Source: Bradyrhizobium sp. 1(2017) (lineage in GTDB: Bacteria > Pseudomonadota > Alphaproteobacteria > Rhizobiales > Xanthobacteraceae). Taken from it: a stretch of DNA of 64,000 nt. The notes under the pieces are model-generated. The model did not search any database. It was not told the DNA's origin and was given only the letters and a program-made list of their open reading frames with translations. The DNA is taken from contig NZ_CP050022.2 in NCBI RefSeq assembly GCF_011602485.2, positions 3,430,001 through 3,494,000 of the forward strand, given 5' to 3'. Shown piece by piece: positions 8,547 through 16,551 of this stretch; the first letter of the stretch is position 1; each line of letters opens with the position of its first letter. The translations under genes were made by a program, and so were the position numbers.

Positions 8547-9416
8547 ATGGATCGTCTCAAGCTGAAGGCCGTGCTCAGCAGTCACCCTCATGTCATGGCG
8601 GTGAAGAGCGGCGAGCTCCGCTCCAATCGCTTCGACCTCGACTTCATCGCGTACACGCCGACCAACACGGCGTTCAAGCCGATGGTGCGCGAGCAGGCCT
8701 TCGACGTCTGCGAGATGGCGATCGTGACCTATCTGATGGCGAAGGCGCACGGCAAGCCGCTGGTGCTGCTGCCTGCGACCATGCTCGGCCGCTTCCAGCA
8801 TTCTTATGCGCTGTACAATCCCGCGAAGGGGACGCTCGAGCCGTCCGATCTCGAAGGCAAGCGCGTCGGCATCCGCTCCTTCACGACCACGACCGGGGCA
8901 TGGATCAGGGGCATTCTCGCCAATGATTACGGCGTCAATCTCGACAAGATCCGCTGGGTCACCTTCGAGGATCCGCACGTCGCCGAATATGTCGACACCA
9001 CCGAGCGGGCGCCGAAGGACAAGAAGGTCCTGCAGATGCTGCTCGATGGCGAGCTCGATGCCGTCCTGGGCGAGACCTCTGATGATCCCAAGCTGAAGCC
9101 GCTCTTCCCCGATCCGGCCACGGAGGCCGCCAAATGGTACGCGCGGCGCGCGGTCGTGCCGGTCAATCATCTCGTCGTCGTGACCGAGCAGTTGGCGAAA
9201 TCGCGCCCCGACGTGGTCGCAGGCGTCTATGATCTCCTCAAGCAGAACAAGGCACAGGCCGGACCTGCGGCAACGCCCGACCTCGTTCCGTTCGGGATCG
9301 AGGCGAACCGGAAGCCGTTGGAGCTGATCGTCGACTACGCGTTCCAGCAGGCGCTGATCCCGCGGCGCTACGCGGTCGAAGAGCTCTTCGACGAGACGAC
9401 ACGAGGATTGAACTGA
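8547..9416 (+). CDS. 4,5-dihydroxyphthalate decarboxylase-like protein (289 aa)
   Basis: Member of the periplasmic-binding-like fold group that includes phthalate-pathway 4,5-dihydroxyphthalate decarboxylase. It has no signal peptide, so it is cytoplasmic and unlikely to be a transporter receptor. Supporting segments: FDVCEMAIVTYLMAKAHGKPLVLLPATMLGRFQHS (the enzyme has DVSEMSFAKYVMLRAQG at this place) and DLEGKRVGIRSFTTTTGAWIRG. It is somewhat shorter than the roughly 330-aa phthalate enzymes. Position after galC suggests it feeds an aromatic acid into the pathway by decarboxylation, for example to protocatechuate. The exact substrate is inference. Its stop codon shares one base with the next start (TGATG). 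Confidence 0.7.
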   Translation: MDRLKLKAVLSSHPHVMAVKSGELRSNRFDLDFIAYTPTNTAFKPMVREQAFDVCEMAIVTYLMAKAHGKPLVLLPATMLGRFQHSYALYNPAKGTLEPSDLEGKRVGIRSFTTTTGAWIRGILANDYGVNLDKIRWVTFEDPHVAEYVDTTERAPKDKKVLQMLLDGELDAVLGETSDDPKLKPLFPDPATEAAKWYARRAVVPVNHLVVVTEQLAKSRPDVVAGVYDLLKQNKAQAGPAATPDLVPFGIEANRKPLELIVDYAFQQALIPRRYAVEELFDETTRGLN

Positions 9417-10336
9417 TGGCGGATCCGAAGCGGTGGCAGATCGGTCTGGTTGGCTATGGCGAGGTCGGCCGGATCCTTGCTGAGGATCTGCGCCAGCAAG
9501 ACATCAAGGTCGCCGCTTACGACATCAAGCTTGGAGGCGAGCAGGGCGGTTCGCTGAAGGAGCATGCTGCGAAATTCGGCGTTGCGCTCGCGGCGTCTCA
9601 CGCCGAGCTGACCACGAAGTCCGATTTCGTCATCTCCGCCGTCACGGCAAGGCAGGCTGTTCCGGTGGCAAGAGCCTGCGCGGCCGCGATCAACCAGGGC
9701 ACCTGGTTTCTGGATTTCAATTCGGCCTCGCCGGGCGCCAAGCAGCGCGCTGCCGCGTTGATCGACGGCGCTGCCGGCCGTTATGTCGAGGGTGCGGTGA
9801 TGACCTCGGTGCCGCCTTATCGCATCAAGGTACCGTTGCTGCTCGGCGGTCCGGGCGCGCGAGAGCTCGAGCCGCTTCTGAACGCGATCGGCTTTGCGGC
9901 GAAGGTCGCCAGCGACAAGCTCGGCGTGTCCGCCGCGGTGAAGATGTGCCGCAGCATCATGATCAAGGGCCTCGAGGCCATGGTCATCGAAAGCTTCACC
10001 ACGGCGCGTGCCTATGGTGTCGAGGATGCCGTGCTGGCCTCACTCGCGGAAACCTTTCCCGCGATCGATTGGGAGAAGCAGGGCGCCTATTTCTTCCAGC
10101 GCGTGATCGAGCACGGCCGCCGCCGCGCGGAGGAGGTGCGGGAGGTCGCCGAGACCGTGCGCGAGGCGGGGCTGACGCCGTGGTCCGCTCAAGGCACGGC
10201 CGAACGGCAGGCCTGGGTGGCAGATCTCGCCGATGAAGGGCTGTTCGGCGCCCGGGGCACCAGGGAGTTCGCCCGCGGCGCCGATTGGCGCACCGAGGCG
10301 GACCGCATCCTGTCGAAGATCAATCGCGCAAAATAA
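9416..10336 (+). CDS. NAD(P)-dependent dehydrogenase, 6PGDH-like with DUF1932
   Basis: The N-terminal Rossmann domain (IGLVGYGEVGRILAEDL, residues 9-25) resembles 6-phosphogluconate/3-hydroxyisobutyrate dehydrogenases, and the C-terminal half is a DUF1932 domain (about 190-262). It is 306 aa and cytoplasmic. It is the last gene of the LigI-GalB-GalC operon. In the canonical pathway an NAD(P) dehydrogenase (LigC, of the unrelated Gfo/Idh/MocA family) oxidises 4-carboxy-2-hydroxymuconate semialdehyde to the pyrone acted on by LigI; no LigC is present in the window, so this protein is a candidate substitute. That role is a guess from position. It could equally act on an upstream side-chain substrate. 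Confidence 0.82.
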   Translation: MADPKRWQIGLVGYGEVGRILAEDLRQQDIKVAAYDIKLGGEQGGSLKEHAAKFGVALAASHAELTTKSDFVISAVTARQAVPVARACAAAINQGTWFLDFNSASPGAKQRAAALIDGAAGRYVEGAVMTSVPPYRIKVPLLLGGPGARELEPLLNAIGFAAKVASDKLGVSAAVKMCRSIMIKGLEAMVIESFTTARAYGVEDAVLASLAETFPAIDWEKQGAYFFQRVIEHGRRRAEEVREVAETVREAGLTPWSAQGTAERQAWVADLADEGLFGARGTREFARGADWRTEADRILSKINRAK

Positions 10337-10657
10337 TCAGCTCAAGACCGTGTCGCGGACCTGAAAGCTCACGACCTCGTCGCGTGCGCGTTCGATCAAG
10401 TCGATCAGATACCTGGACTTGCGGGCGAGTTGCTCGGTGCCCGGCTGGGTGCGGAATTCGGCCAGCACCGCGCGAACGCATTTGTTGGCGGCGTCGAGCG
10501 TCCAGAGCGTCCGGTTGACGTCGTCCTGGGTCTGGATCCCCGAGATATCGAGATCCGAGAGAACGTGGCCGATCCCGTCGAGCCGCTTCACCGCGGACTC
10601 CGTCGGCGTTGCGGCCCGGATGGAATGATAATCGATGCTGCTGAATGCGCTGAACAT
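10337..10657 (-). CDS. Hypothetical protein (106 aa)
   Basis: Small soluble, mainly helical protein (MFSAFSSIDYHSIRAATP...) without signal peptide or recognised domain. The ATG at 10657 is chosen because GGGGAAG precedes it and the further upstream extension is low-complexity in coding terms. Its stop abuts the stop of the DUF1932 dehydrogenase with no spacer (convergent). The residues RTLWTLDAANKCVRAVLAEFR and LIDLIERARDEVVSF suggest amphipathic helices. No function can be assigned. Confidence 0.55.
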   Translation of the reverse strand: MFSAFSSIDYHSIRAATPTESAVKRLDGIGHVLSDLDISGIQTQDDVNRTLWTLDAANKCVRAVLAEFRTQPGTEQLARKSRYLIDLIERARDEVVSFQVRDTVLS

Positions 10658-10831
10658 ATCGATGCTTCCCCGTTGAATGCAGACTTCAGCGCAGGTCTCC
10701 CATGACCGGCACCGCGGGACTTGCAATGCGCCTAACTATCGGGAATCCGCGCCGTTCTGCTATCCGTTAATCTACCGGGTTCGGAATTTTGGAATATCTG
10801 GCGGTAACATGGAACGGAATCCGCGCTGCAA
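10658..10831. other. Intergenic 174 bp, nothing recognised
   Basis: AT-richer spacer between two minus-strand genes. It presumably holds the promoter of the 106-aa gene, but I see no clear consensus sites, terminator or repeats. Confidence 0.4.
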
Positions 10832-12037
10832 TCAGCCCCGCTTCCCCATGATCCTACCGCTCGATGCGACAAGCCTGCTTCCCTTGTAGACCGATCGCCC
10901 CTGCGGCACTCCGACCACGGCCTCGGGAACATGTTCCGCCTGTAGGGTCACGAAGTCGGCTTTGGCGCCGACTTGCAGACCGTAGCCTTCGAGCCGCAAC
11001 GCCTTGGCGCCGGCTTCGGTGACGACATCAAAGGCGACGCGCAGCTCTTCGTCGACGTTGAAGCCTGAGCGATAGCCGAGCGTCGCCGCCCGGCGCAGCA
11101 TGTCGCCATCGCCATAGGGCCACCAGGAGTCGCGAATGTTGTCGTTGCCGCTGAAGACGGTGACGCCGGCGTTGCGCAGGGCAAGGATCGGCGGAAACGG
11201 CCGCGCACCCGGCGCGTTGGTCATGATCGCGACGCCGGAGCGGGCGAGAACTTCACCAATCTTCTTGAGTTGGTCTGTCGTGATGTCGCCGAGCCCGTAA
11301 GCGTGGCTGATTGCGACACGCCCTTCCATGCCAAGCACACGCGTGCGCGCCGCGATCTGCTCGATCTCGAAGGCGCCCAGCGTGCCCATGTCGTGCAGGT
11401 GAATGTCGACGTCGACGCCATGCTTGTTGGCGACGCCGAACACGACGTCGAGATGTTTCTCAACGTCGCGGTCGAAGCTGGCGGGATCGAGCCCGCCGAC
11501 GAGGTCGGCGCCGAGCCCGATGGCTTCGTCGAGCAATTGCGGCGTGCCCGGGCTTGCCAAAATGCCGCTCTGGGGAAAGGCGACGAGCTGGATGTCGATC
11601 AGGCTCCGGTATTCCTCGCGCACGCGCAAGATCGTCTCGAGCGATTTGAGGCCGACCGAGCCGTCCACCATGACATGGCTGCGCATCTGCGTGGTGCCGT
11701 GTCCGATGCAGAGGTCGAGCTGGTTGCGCGCCCGCACGTCCATCGGCGCTGCCTCAGCCATGTTCTGCGCCTGGAAAGCGACGCGCTCATGTACGTCGAA
11801 GCCGTCAGTGCAAGGCTTGTGCGGACGCCAGGCATCGCCATAGAAGCTGGTGTCGAGATGGATATGGCCCTCGACGAAGCCGGGGACGACGAGGGCATTG
11901 CCGAGGTCGATCGTCTCGGTGCCGGTAGGCCGTTGGTCCGCAGGCATGATCGCCGCAATGCGGCCGTCCTTGACCGCGATGTGATGACGAGACCCGCCGT
12001 CGAAACGCGCGTTCAGGAAAATTGTGTCGAAGGTCAT
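10832..12037 (-). CDS. CodA-like amidohydrolase (401 aa)
   Basis: Metal-dependent hydrolase of the cytosine deaminase-like branch of the amidohydrolase superfamily. Visible elements: first metal motif FVEGHIHLD (about residues 55-63), DVDIHLHDMG with the third metal His, ISHAYGLGD, and the final metal Asp in FSGNDNIRDSWWPYGDGDML. By eye the residue equivalent to the catalytic Glu of E. coli CodA (HxxE) is Asp here, so simple cytosine deamination should not be assumed. No signal peptide. It lies 80 nt downstream of a second CodA-like paralogue in the same orientation. Probable role: hydrolysis of an N-heterocycle or cyclic amide imported by the neighbouring ABC systems. Confidence 0.85.
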   Translation of the reverse strand: MTFDTIFLNARFDGGSRHHIAVKDGRIAAIMPADQRPTGTETIDLGNALVVPGFVEGHIHLDTSFYGDAWRPHKPCTDGFDVHERVAFQAQNMAEAAPMDVRARNQLDLCIGHGTTQMRSHVMVDGSVGLKSLETILRVREEYRSLIDIQLVAFPQSGILASPGTPQLLDEAIGLGADLVGGLDPASFDRDVEKHLDVVFGVANKHGVDVDIHLHDMGTLGAFEIEQIAARTRVLGMEGRVAISHAYGLGDITTDQLKKIGEVLARSGVAIMTNAPGARPFPPILALRNAGVTVFSGNDNIRDSWWPYGDGDMLRRAATLGYRSGFNVDEELRVAFDVVTEAGAKALRLEGYGLQVGAKADFVTLQAEHVPEAVVGVPQGRSVYKGSRLVASSGRIMGKRG

Positions 12038-12117
12038 TGCGGTTCCTCCGTTGATTGATTGCGGTGATAGTCGTGCAAGCGATGGCTGTGCCGCAAGATG
12101 CGGGAGGTGAGGGCCGC

Positions 12118-13377
12118 TCAGCGTCCGGGGCGGAGCAGGCTGGGCCGCTGCCGCTCGAACGTCTGCCGGCCGGCCTTGAAGCCCATCACGACATCAGGCA
12201 GTTCCGCCACGGCGAAGCGGCTGTCCTGGGTGTCGAGCACGATGAGATCGGCGGGATTGCCGACCTTGATCCCGTAATCGGCAAGGTTCATCAGGCGTGC
12301 CGGCAGTTCGGTCACGAGATCGAGGCAGGTGTCGAAATCGCTGACCGAGGCGTGCGCGACATTGGCGTAGAAGTTCGCCATCCGCAGCAGCGAAGCGTCC
12401 CCGAACGGCGTGAACGGGTTGAGCACGTTGTTGGTGGCAACCGAGCACAACACGCCGTCGCCGGCGAGCTTGTGGGCGAGCGTCAGTCCGCGCGGCGCAT
12501 TGTGGGTGGCTTCCCGGCCCATCAGATAGAGATCGGTTGCCGGCAGCACGGTGACGGCAACGCCTGATCTTGCCAGTTGCGCGGTGGCGGCCTTCATTCG
12601 TTCGGGCGGCAGCGCCGAGAGCTTGGTGGCGTGGCCGATCGCCACGCGTCCCCCATAGTTGCGCCGCTCGGTCTGCCGGCAGACTTCGTCGAGATGCCAC
12701 CACGAGGGGTCGAGGTCGAAGTCGAGGTGAAGGTCGACGTCGACGTCGAATTCCTGCGCAAGATCGAAGATGCGTTCGAGATGGGCGGGCGGATCGGTGT
12801 CCATATAGGGACAGCCGCCGATCACCTCGCCGCCGTCACGCAGCGCCTCGACCAGCAGGTCTTCGGTGCCGGGGTCGTTGGTCAGGCCTTCCTGCGGGAA
12901 GACGCAGAGCGACAGGTCGATCGCCCAGGCATAGTCGCGCTTCAACGCCCTGACCGCCTCGAAGCCGCGCAAGCCGATGCGCGGATCGATCTCGACATGG
13001 GTGCGCATGCGCGTCGTGCCGTGCACGATCGCACGTTCGAGCACCCGGGCGCCGCGGGCATAGACGTCCTCGACCGTGAAATCGCGCTTCATCCCGGCAA
13101 CGGCGCGGATGGCATCCGAGACGCTGCCGTGGTCATGCCCGCAGCGGCCGAGGAGGCAGGCCTTGTCGAGATGGATGTGGGTGTCGACGAAGCCGGGCAA
13201 GGCGAGGTGGCCGCCGAGATCGACCTCGATCGCTTCGCAAGCGAGCCGCGGCTCGATCGCGGCAATCCGGCCGCCCTTCACGCCGATATCGACGGATCCG
13301 GCGGATGATCGGAGCAGCGCGTTACGGAAGATCAGGTCGAGGGCGGTCTGGCTGGTCATGGCATCAGGATCAGGCAT
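12118..13377 (-). CDS. CodA-like amidohydrolase (419 aa)
   Basis: Second cytosine deaminase-like amidohydrolase, clearly related to the gene at 10832 but divergent. Metal motifs: FVDTHIHLDKACLLGR (first His pair), DVDLHLDFDLD, IGHATKLS, and VATNNVLNPFTPFGDASLLRMA in place of the usual SGxDN region. The CodA catalytic Glu position appears to be Phe, and the last metal-ligand region has N where Asp is usual, so the chemistry probably differs from CodA. The ATG at 13377 is used (MPDPDAMTSQ); ATG 13359 is possible. The start faces a divergent NTF2-like gene across a 130-bp promoter region containing a palindrome. Confidence 0.83.
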   Translation of the reverse strand: MPDPDAMTSQTALDLIFRNALLRSSAGSVDIGVKGGRIAAIEPRLACEAIEVDLGGHLALPGFVDTHIHLDKACLLGRCGHDHGSVSDAIRAVAGMKRDFTVEDVYARGARVLERAIVHGTTRMRTHVEIDPRIGLRGFEAVRALKRDYAWAIDLSLCVFPQEGLTNDPGTEDLLVEALRDGGEVIGGCPYMDTDPPAHLERIFDLAQEFDVDVDLHLDFDLDPSWWHLDEVCRQTERRNYGGRVAIGHATKLSALPPERMKAATAQLARSGVAVTVLPATDLYLMGREATHNAPRGLTLAHKLAGDGVLCSVATNNVLNPFTPFGDASLLRMANFYANVAHASVSDFDTCLDLVTELPARLMNLADYGIKVGNPADLIVLDTQDSRFAVAELPDVVMGFKAGRQTFERQRPSLLRPGR

Positions 13378-13413
13378 TGGAGCTTAGCGGAAGCTGCGGA
13401 AGCGGGCAGCTCC

Positions 13414-13429
13414 AGATTGTGTGCAATCT
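13414..13429. promoter_or_regulatory. Palindrome in divergent promoter, GntR-type site candidate
   Basis: AGATTGTGTGCAATCT is a perfect inverted repeat with 6-bp arms and a TGTG centre, located 37 nt upstream of the amidohydrolase start (13377) and 79 nt before the NTF2-like start (13508). FCD-type GntR regulators bind short palindromes of this size, and one is encoded at 13921-14679. Linking the two is inference. Confidence 0.5.
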
Positions 13430-13507
13430 CGACACTGAATTGTCCAAAAAATGTGCATACAGTTTTGGGCGATGATTGTAGAATATCGATGTCCCGGAGA
13501 ATTCCCG

Positions 13508-13924
13508 ATGTCCACCCTCGCAAAAGCCGAACGCCCGATGACCGACGCCGAGATCGTTGAAGCCTATCTCACGGCCTCGATGATACCGGATCCTGACGCC
13601 GCTTCGGCCTATATGAAGCCGGGGACGGTGATCACGTTCACCGGCGGGCGCGAATTCGATCATCCGCGCGGGCCGACCGGCTTCAATGCGAAGCGCTATC
13701 GCTGGGTCAAGAAGAAGATGGATAGGTTCGACGTCTGCCCGGGCGCAGACGAGACCGTCGTCTACAGCGTCGGCACGCTCTACGGCGAGTGGATGGACGG
13801 CACGCCCTTCGAGGGCAACCGCTATGTCGATCGTTTCGTTGTCCGAGGCGGTCAGATCGTGAAGATGGACGTCTGGAACGACAGTGCCGAGCGGATCCTG
13901 GTCCAGCGCGGGATCGAGGCCTAA
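13508..13924 (+). CDS. NTF2-like (SnoaL-type) protein (138 aa)
   Basis: Small cone-shaped alpha+beta barrel protein of the NTF2/SnoaL superfamily, used as isomerases, hydrolases or binding proteins. It begins with the helix MTDAEIVEAYLTASMIPDPDAA, followed by the antiparallel strands YRWVKKKMDRFDVCPG, DETVVYSVGTLYGEWMDG and NRYVDRFVVRGGQIVKMDVW, the usual family ending. The ATG at 13508 has GGAG upstream (spacing 8). It lies within the amidohydrolase/ABC region and its last 4 nt overlap the end of the convergent GntR gene. Possible role: isomerase or cyclase step in the same degradation pathway. No catalytic residue can be named with confidence. Confidence 0.7.
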   Translation: MSTLAKAERPMTDAEIVEAYLTASMIPDPDAASAYMKPGTVITFTGGREFDHPRGPTGFNAKRYRWVKKKMDRFDVCPGADETVVYSVGTLYGEWMDGTPFEGNRYVDRFVVRGGQIVKMDVWNDSAERILVQRGIEA

Positions 13925-14679
13925 CGCCTGCGTGCCACCTTCGGCAGCTTGACGACGCGGTCGCTCGTTGCTTCATCCGCGTAGGGCGCGAGGATATCGA
14001 GCAGGTCGCGGCCGCGCTGCGGAGCAGGGGCCACCAGCGCGCGATTGGCCACGGAATCCAGGTGATGATGCATCAATTCCATCACCTTGGCCTCGTCGCC
14101 CTTGGCGAGCGCCAAGATGATGGCACGGTGCTCGTTGATCGCGCATTCGGTGGAATGCGGCCGGCTGTAGAGCGACAGAGTCAGGCAGCAGCGATAGGCG
14201 ACCTCGCTGACGTAGCGCACCAGGACCGGGCTGTTCGTCATATGCGCGAGCAGGATGTGGAATTCGGTGGCGAGCCGGATCGAGACCGCATCGGTGCTGC
14301 CGCGCGACCGGTCCTCGGCGTCGACATGGGCGTTCAGCTCGGCGATCTGGCTCTTGGTCAGCTTGCCGGCGAGCTGGCGCACGACGAGGCCTTCGAGCTG
14401 GATCCGGATGTCGAAGGCATCGCGCGCCTCCTGCCAGCTCGGCGTCGCCACCACCGCGATGCGGTTGCGGCGGAGCTCAACCAGGCCTTCAGCGGCCAGC
14501 TGTCCGAGCGCGTGGCGGGCAATGGTGCGGCTGACGCCAAAGCGGTCACCGAGCGCATCCTCCGGCAGCTTCGCGCCGGGCTCGAGCGCCTGCTCGATGA
14601 TCGCGCGTCGCAAGGCACGACAGATCATGCTGACCTTGTCCGACGATTCTGAAGTCTTGCTGGTGGGGCGCGCCGCCAT
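13921..14679 (-). CDS. GntR-family regulator with FCD domain (252 aa)
   Basis: Winged-helix DNA-binding domain at about residues 20-80 (ALRRAIIEQALEPGAKLPEDALGDRFGVSRTIARHALGQL gives the GntR signature), then an all-helical FCD ligand domain with metal-binding pattern (EFHILLAHMTNSPVL, NEHRAIILALAKGD, HHHLDSV). The ATG at 14679 has AAGGA 7 nt upstream. It is divergent from the NitT/TauT ABC operon. The intervening 190 bp holds repeated TTGCATGCA boxes, an inverted repeat and a sigma-54 promoter match. It probably controls the ABC operon and perhaps the amidohydrolases. Confidence 0.9.
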   Translation of the reverse strand: MAARPTSKTSESSDKVSMICRALRRAIIEQALEPGAKLPEDALGDRFGVSRTIARHALGQLAAEGLVELRRNRIAVVATPSWQEARDAFDIRIQLEGLVVRQLAGKLTKSQIAELNAHVDAEDRSRGSTDAVSIRLATEFHILLAHMTNSPVLVRYVSEVAYRCCLTLSLYSRPHSTECAINEHRAIILALAKGDEAKVMELMHHHLDSVANRALVAPAPQRGRDLLDILAPYADEATSDRVVKLPKVARRR

Positions 14680-14744
14680 CGGCGAATCCTTGGAGTGGTC
14701 GATAGCTCTCCCTAGCACAGTCTCGCGGCAGTCCGGCGCTCCAA

Positions 14745-14771
14745 TTGCATGCAGTTCGGCGGTTGAACTGC
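14745..14771. promoter_or_regulatory. Operator candidates: TTGCATGCA box and 7-bp inverted repeat
   Basis: TTGCATGCA at 14745-14753 recurs exactly at 14849-14857, and GCATGCAA follows at 14873-14880. Overlapping the first box, GCAGTTC (14751-14757) and GAACTGC (14765-14771) form a perfect inverted repeat with a 7-nt centre. All lie between the GntR and ABC ATPase starts. Two short palindromic boxes flanking a promoter suit a dimeric GntR repressor. Confidence 0.5.
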
Positions 14772-14836
14772 CTAAATCGAATCCGTCTGCCTAGGCGCTT
14801 GCTTTGCCAAGCATTTGATTTCGCGGGAATTGGGCT

Positions 14837-14853
14837 TTGGCATCCCGCTTGCA
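14837..14853 (+). promoter_or_regulatory. Sigma-54 (RpoN) promoter
   Basis: TTGGCATCCCGCTTGCA matches the -24/-12 consensus YTGGCACGNNNNTTGCW at all key positions (GG, GC and exact spacing), differing at TGGCAT and the two bases after it. The expected transcription start near 14864 is only about 5 nt before the ABC ATPase ATG at 14869. The -12 element overlaps a TTGCATGCA box. Nitrogen-controlled expression fits an importer of nitrogenous compounds. Confidence 0.6.
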
Positions 14854-14868
14854 TGCACTTTTGTCGTG

Positions 14869-15732
14869 ATGCGCATGCAACCCAACACCCATTTCGACGG
14901 CCAAGCCGTTGCCCAAGGCTCCGTCGCGACCGCCATCGAGCTGTCGGATGCCTCCGTGACCTTCGGGCGCGGCGACCGCGCCGTGCCCGCCCTGTCGAAG
15001 ACCACGCTCAAGATCGCCGATGGCGAGTTTGTCGCATTGGTCGGCCCATCAGGATGCGGCAAATCGACCATTCTGCGTCTCGTCAGCGGCCTGGTGCACC
15101 CGACCGGCGGCGTCGTCATCGTCGGGGGCCGCGAGGTGGCCGCGCGGGCGATGCGGGTCGGCATGGCGTTTCAGAATCCGACCATGCTGCCGTGGATGAC
15201 GATCGAGCGGAACATCATGCTGCCGCTGAAGATCGTCGAACCATTCCGCTCGAACTTCCGCCGGCTGCGCAAGACCGAGTTTCGCGAGAGGGCCAATGCG
15301 CTGCTGGAGCAGGTTGGCCTCAAGGGATTTGGCAGCCGCTATCCCTGGCAGCTCTCCGGCGGCATGCTTCAGCGCGCCAATCTCTGCCGTGCGTTGATCC
15401 ACGAGCCGCGCATGCTGTTGCTGGACGAGCCCTTCGGCGCGCTCGATCAGTTCACGCGCGAAGAGCTGTGGTCGATCCTGCAGACCCTCTGGATCAGGCA
15501 TAAGCCGACGGTGCTGCTGGTCACGCACGATCTACGCGAGGCCGGGTTCCTCGCCAGCCGCATCTGCGTCATGAGCGCGCGCCCCGGCCGCATTCTCGAC
15601 GACAGCCGGGTCGAGTTCGCGCGCCCGCGCACGGTGGCCATGACCTTCGAGCCGGAATTCGTCGCGCTGAACCAGAAACTGCGCGCCTTCATCGAGGACG
15701 CGCGCACCGCGGCCCAGCAGGGAGCAGGCTGA
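14869..15732 (+). CDS. ABC transporter ATPase, NitT/TauT type (287 aa)
   Basis: Cytoplasmic ATP-hydrolysing subunit of an importer. Walker A GPSGCGKST, Q-loop AFQNPTMLPW (the PTLLPW-like form typical of nitrate/sulfonate/taurine importers), signature LSGGM (one base from the usual LSGGQ; Met at the Gln position), Walker B RMLLLDEPFGALD and switch His in VTHDLREA. The ATG at 14869 is the first in-frame ATG after the sigma-54 promoter match; no Shine-Dalgarno is visible, so the message may be nearly leaderless (ATG 14875 is alternative). Its stop shares a base with the permease start (TGATG). Confidence 0.93.
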   Translation: MRMQPNTHFDGQAVAQGSVATAIELSDASVTFGRGDRAVPALSKTTLKIADGEFVALVGPSGCGKSTILRLVSGLVHPTGGVVIVGGREVAARAMRVGMAFQNPTMLPWMTIERNIMLPLKIVEPFRSNFRRLRKTEFRERANALLEQVGLKGFGSRYPWQLSGGMLQRANLCRALIHEPRMLLLDEPFGALDQFTREELWSILQTLWIRHKPTVLLVTHDLREAGFLASRICVMSARPGRILDDSRVEFARPRTVAMTFEPEFVALNQKLRAFIEDARTAAQQGAG

Positions 15733-16508
15733 TGTTCGGGATCGATGTCAGGCAGAAGGCGTGGTCGGCGGGCTTGATCGTGCTGTTCTTCGTCGCCTGG
15801 GAGCTGTTCTGCCTGATGACGGGCATGTCCGACCTGGTGCTGCCGCGGCCGTCGCAGGTCTTCGTGACGCTGGTCCAGCGCTTTCCGGTGCTGTGGCCGC
15901 ATATCGTGCAGACGCTCGCGACGACGATGTTCGGGTTCGTCCTTGGTGTGGCCCTCGGCGTGGCTCTTGGCGCGATCATCGGCGTGTCCAGGACCGCCTA
16001 TGACACCTGTTATCCGCTGCTGATCGGCTTCTCATCGATCCCCAAGGTCGCCGTGGTGCCGATCTTCGTGCTGTGGTTCGGCTCGGGCACGGTGCCGGCG
16101 GTGCTGACCGCGCTGTCGATCTGCTTCTTCCCGATCGTCGTCAATATCGCGACGGGCCTTGCCACCACCGAGCCCGAGCTCGAGGACGTGCTGAAGGCGC
16201 TTGGCGCCAGCAAGTTCGACATCCTCTGGAATGTCGGCCTGCCTCGCACCATGCCGTTCTTCTTCGCGTCCCTGAAGGTCGCGATCTCCTATGCCTTCGT
16301 CGGCGCCGTGCTGTCGGAAACCGTCGCTTCCAACCGTGGCATCGGTAACGTCATGATGACCGCATCCTCCAATTTCAACGTGCCGCTGGTCTTCGCCGGA
16401 CTGTTCGTGCTCGCCGGCCTTGGCGTCGCGCTCTACGCCGCGTTCTCGCTGATCGAAGGCCGCGTCACCGGCTGGGCGACGCGCAAGAACGACGTGATCG
16501 CCACCTGA
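15732..16508 (+). CDS. ABC transporter permease, NitT/TauT type (258 aa)
   Basis: Inner-membrane permease with six hydrophobic helices and the BPD_transp_1 domain. The coupling EAA-like loop is ELEDVLKALGASKFDILWNVGLPRTMPFFFASLK at about residues 150-185. It starts with TGATG overlap with the ATPase stop, showing one operon. The segment IGFSSIPKVAVVPIFVLWFGSG is typical of nitrate/sulfonate/thiamine-precursor permeases. Substrate must come from the binding protein downstream and the amidohydrolase neighbours. Confidence 0.93.
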   Translation: MFGIDVRQKAWSAGLIVLFFVAWELFCLMTGMSDLVLPRPSQVFVTLVQRFPVLWPHIVQTLATTMFGFVLGVALGVALGAIIGVSRTAYDTCYPLLIGFSSIPKVAVVPIFVLWFGSGTVPAVLTALSICFFPIVVNIATGLATTEPELEDVLKALGASKFDILWNVGLPRTMPFFFASLKVAISYAFVGAVLSETVASNRGIGNVMMTASSNFNVPLVFAGLFVLAGLGVALYAAFSLIEGRVTGWATRKNDVIAT

Positions 16509-16551
16509 CCGAATTGAACAACCATCACGCAACGAAGCTGAGGAGGTCTCG

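Noticed and set aside
7803..9170. Minus-strand frame of about 455 codons under the galC region
   Set aside because: Antisense shadow with no recognisable protein features, while the plus-strand genes have clear families.
15447..15979. Minus-strand frames under the ABC transporter genes
   Set aside because: Low-complexity antisense composition; plus-strand ATPase and permease are certain.
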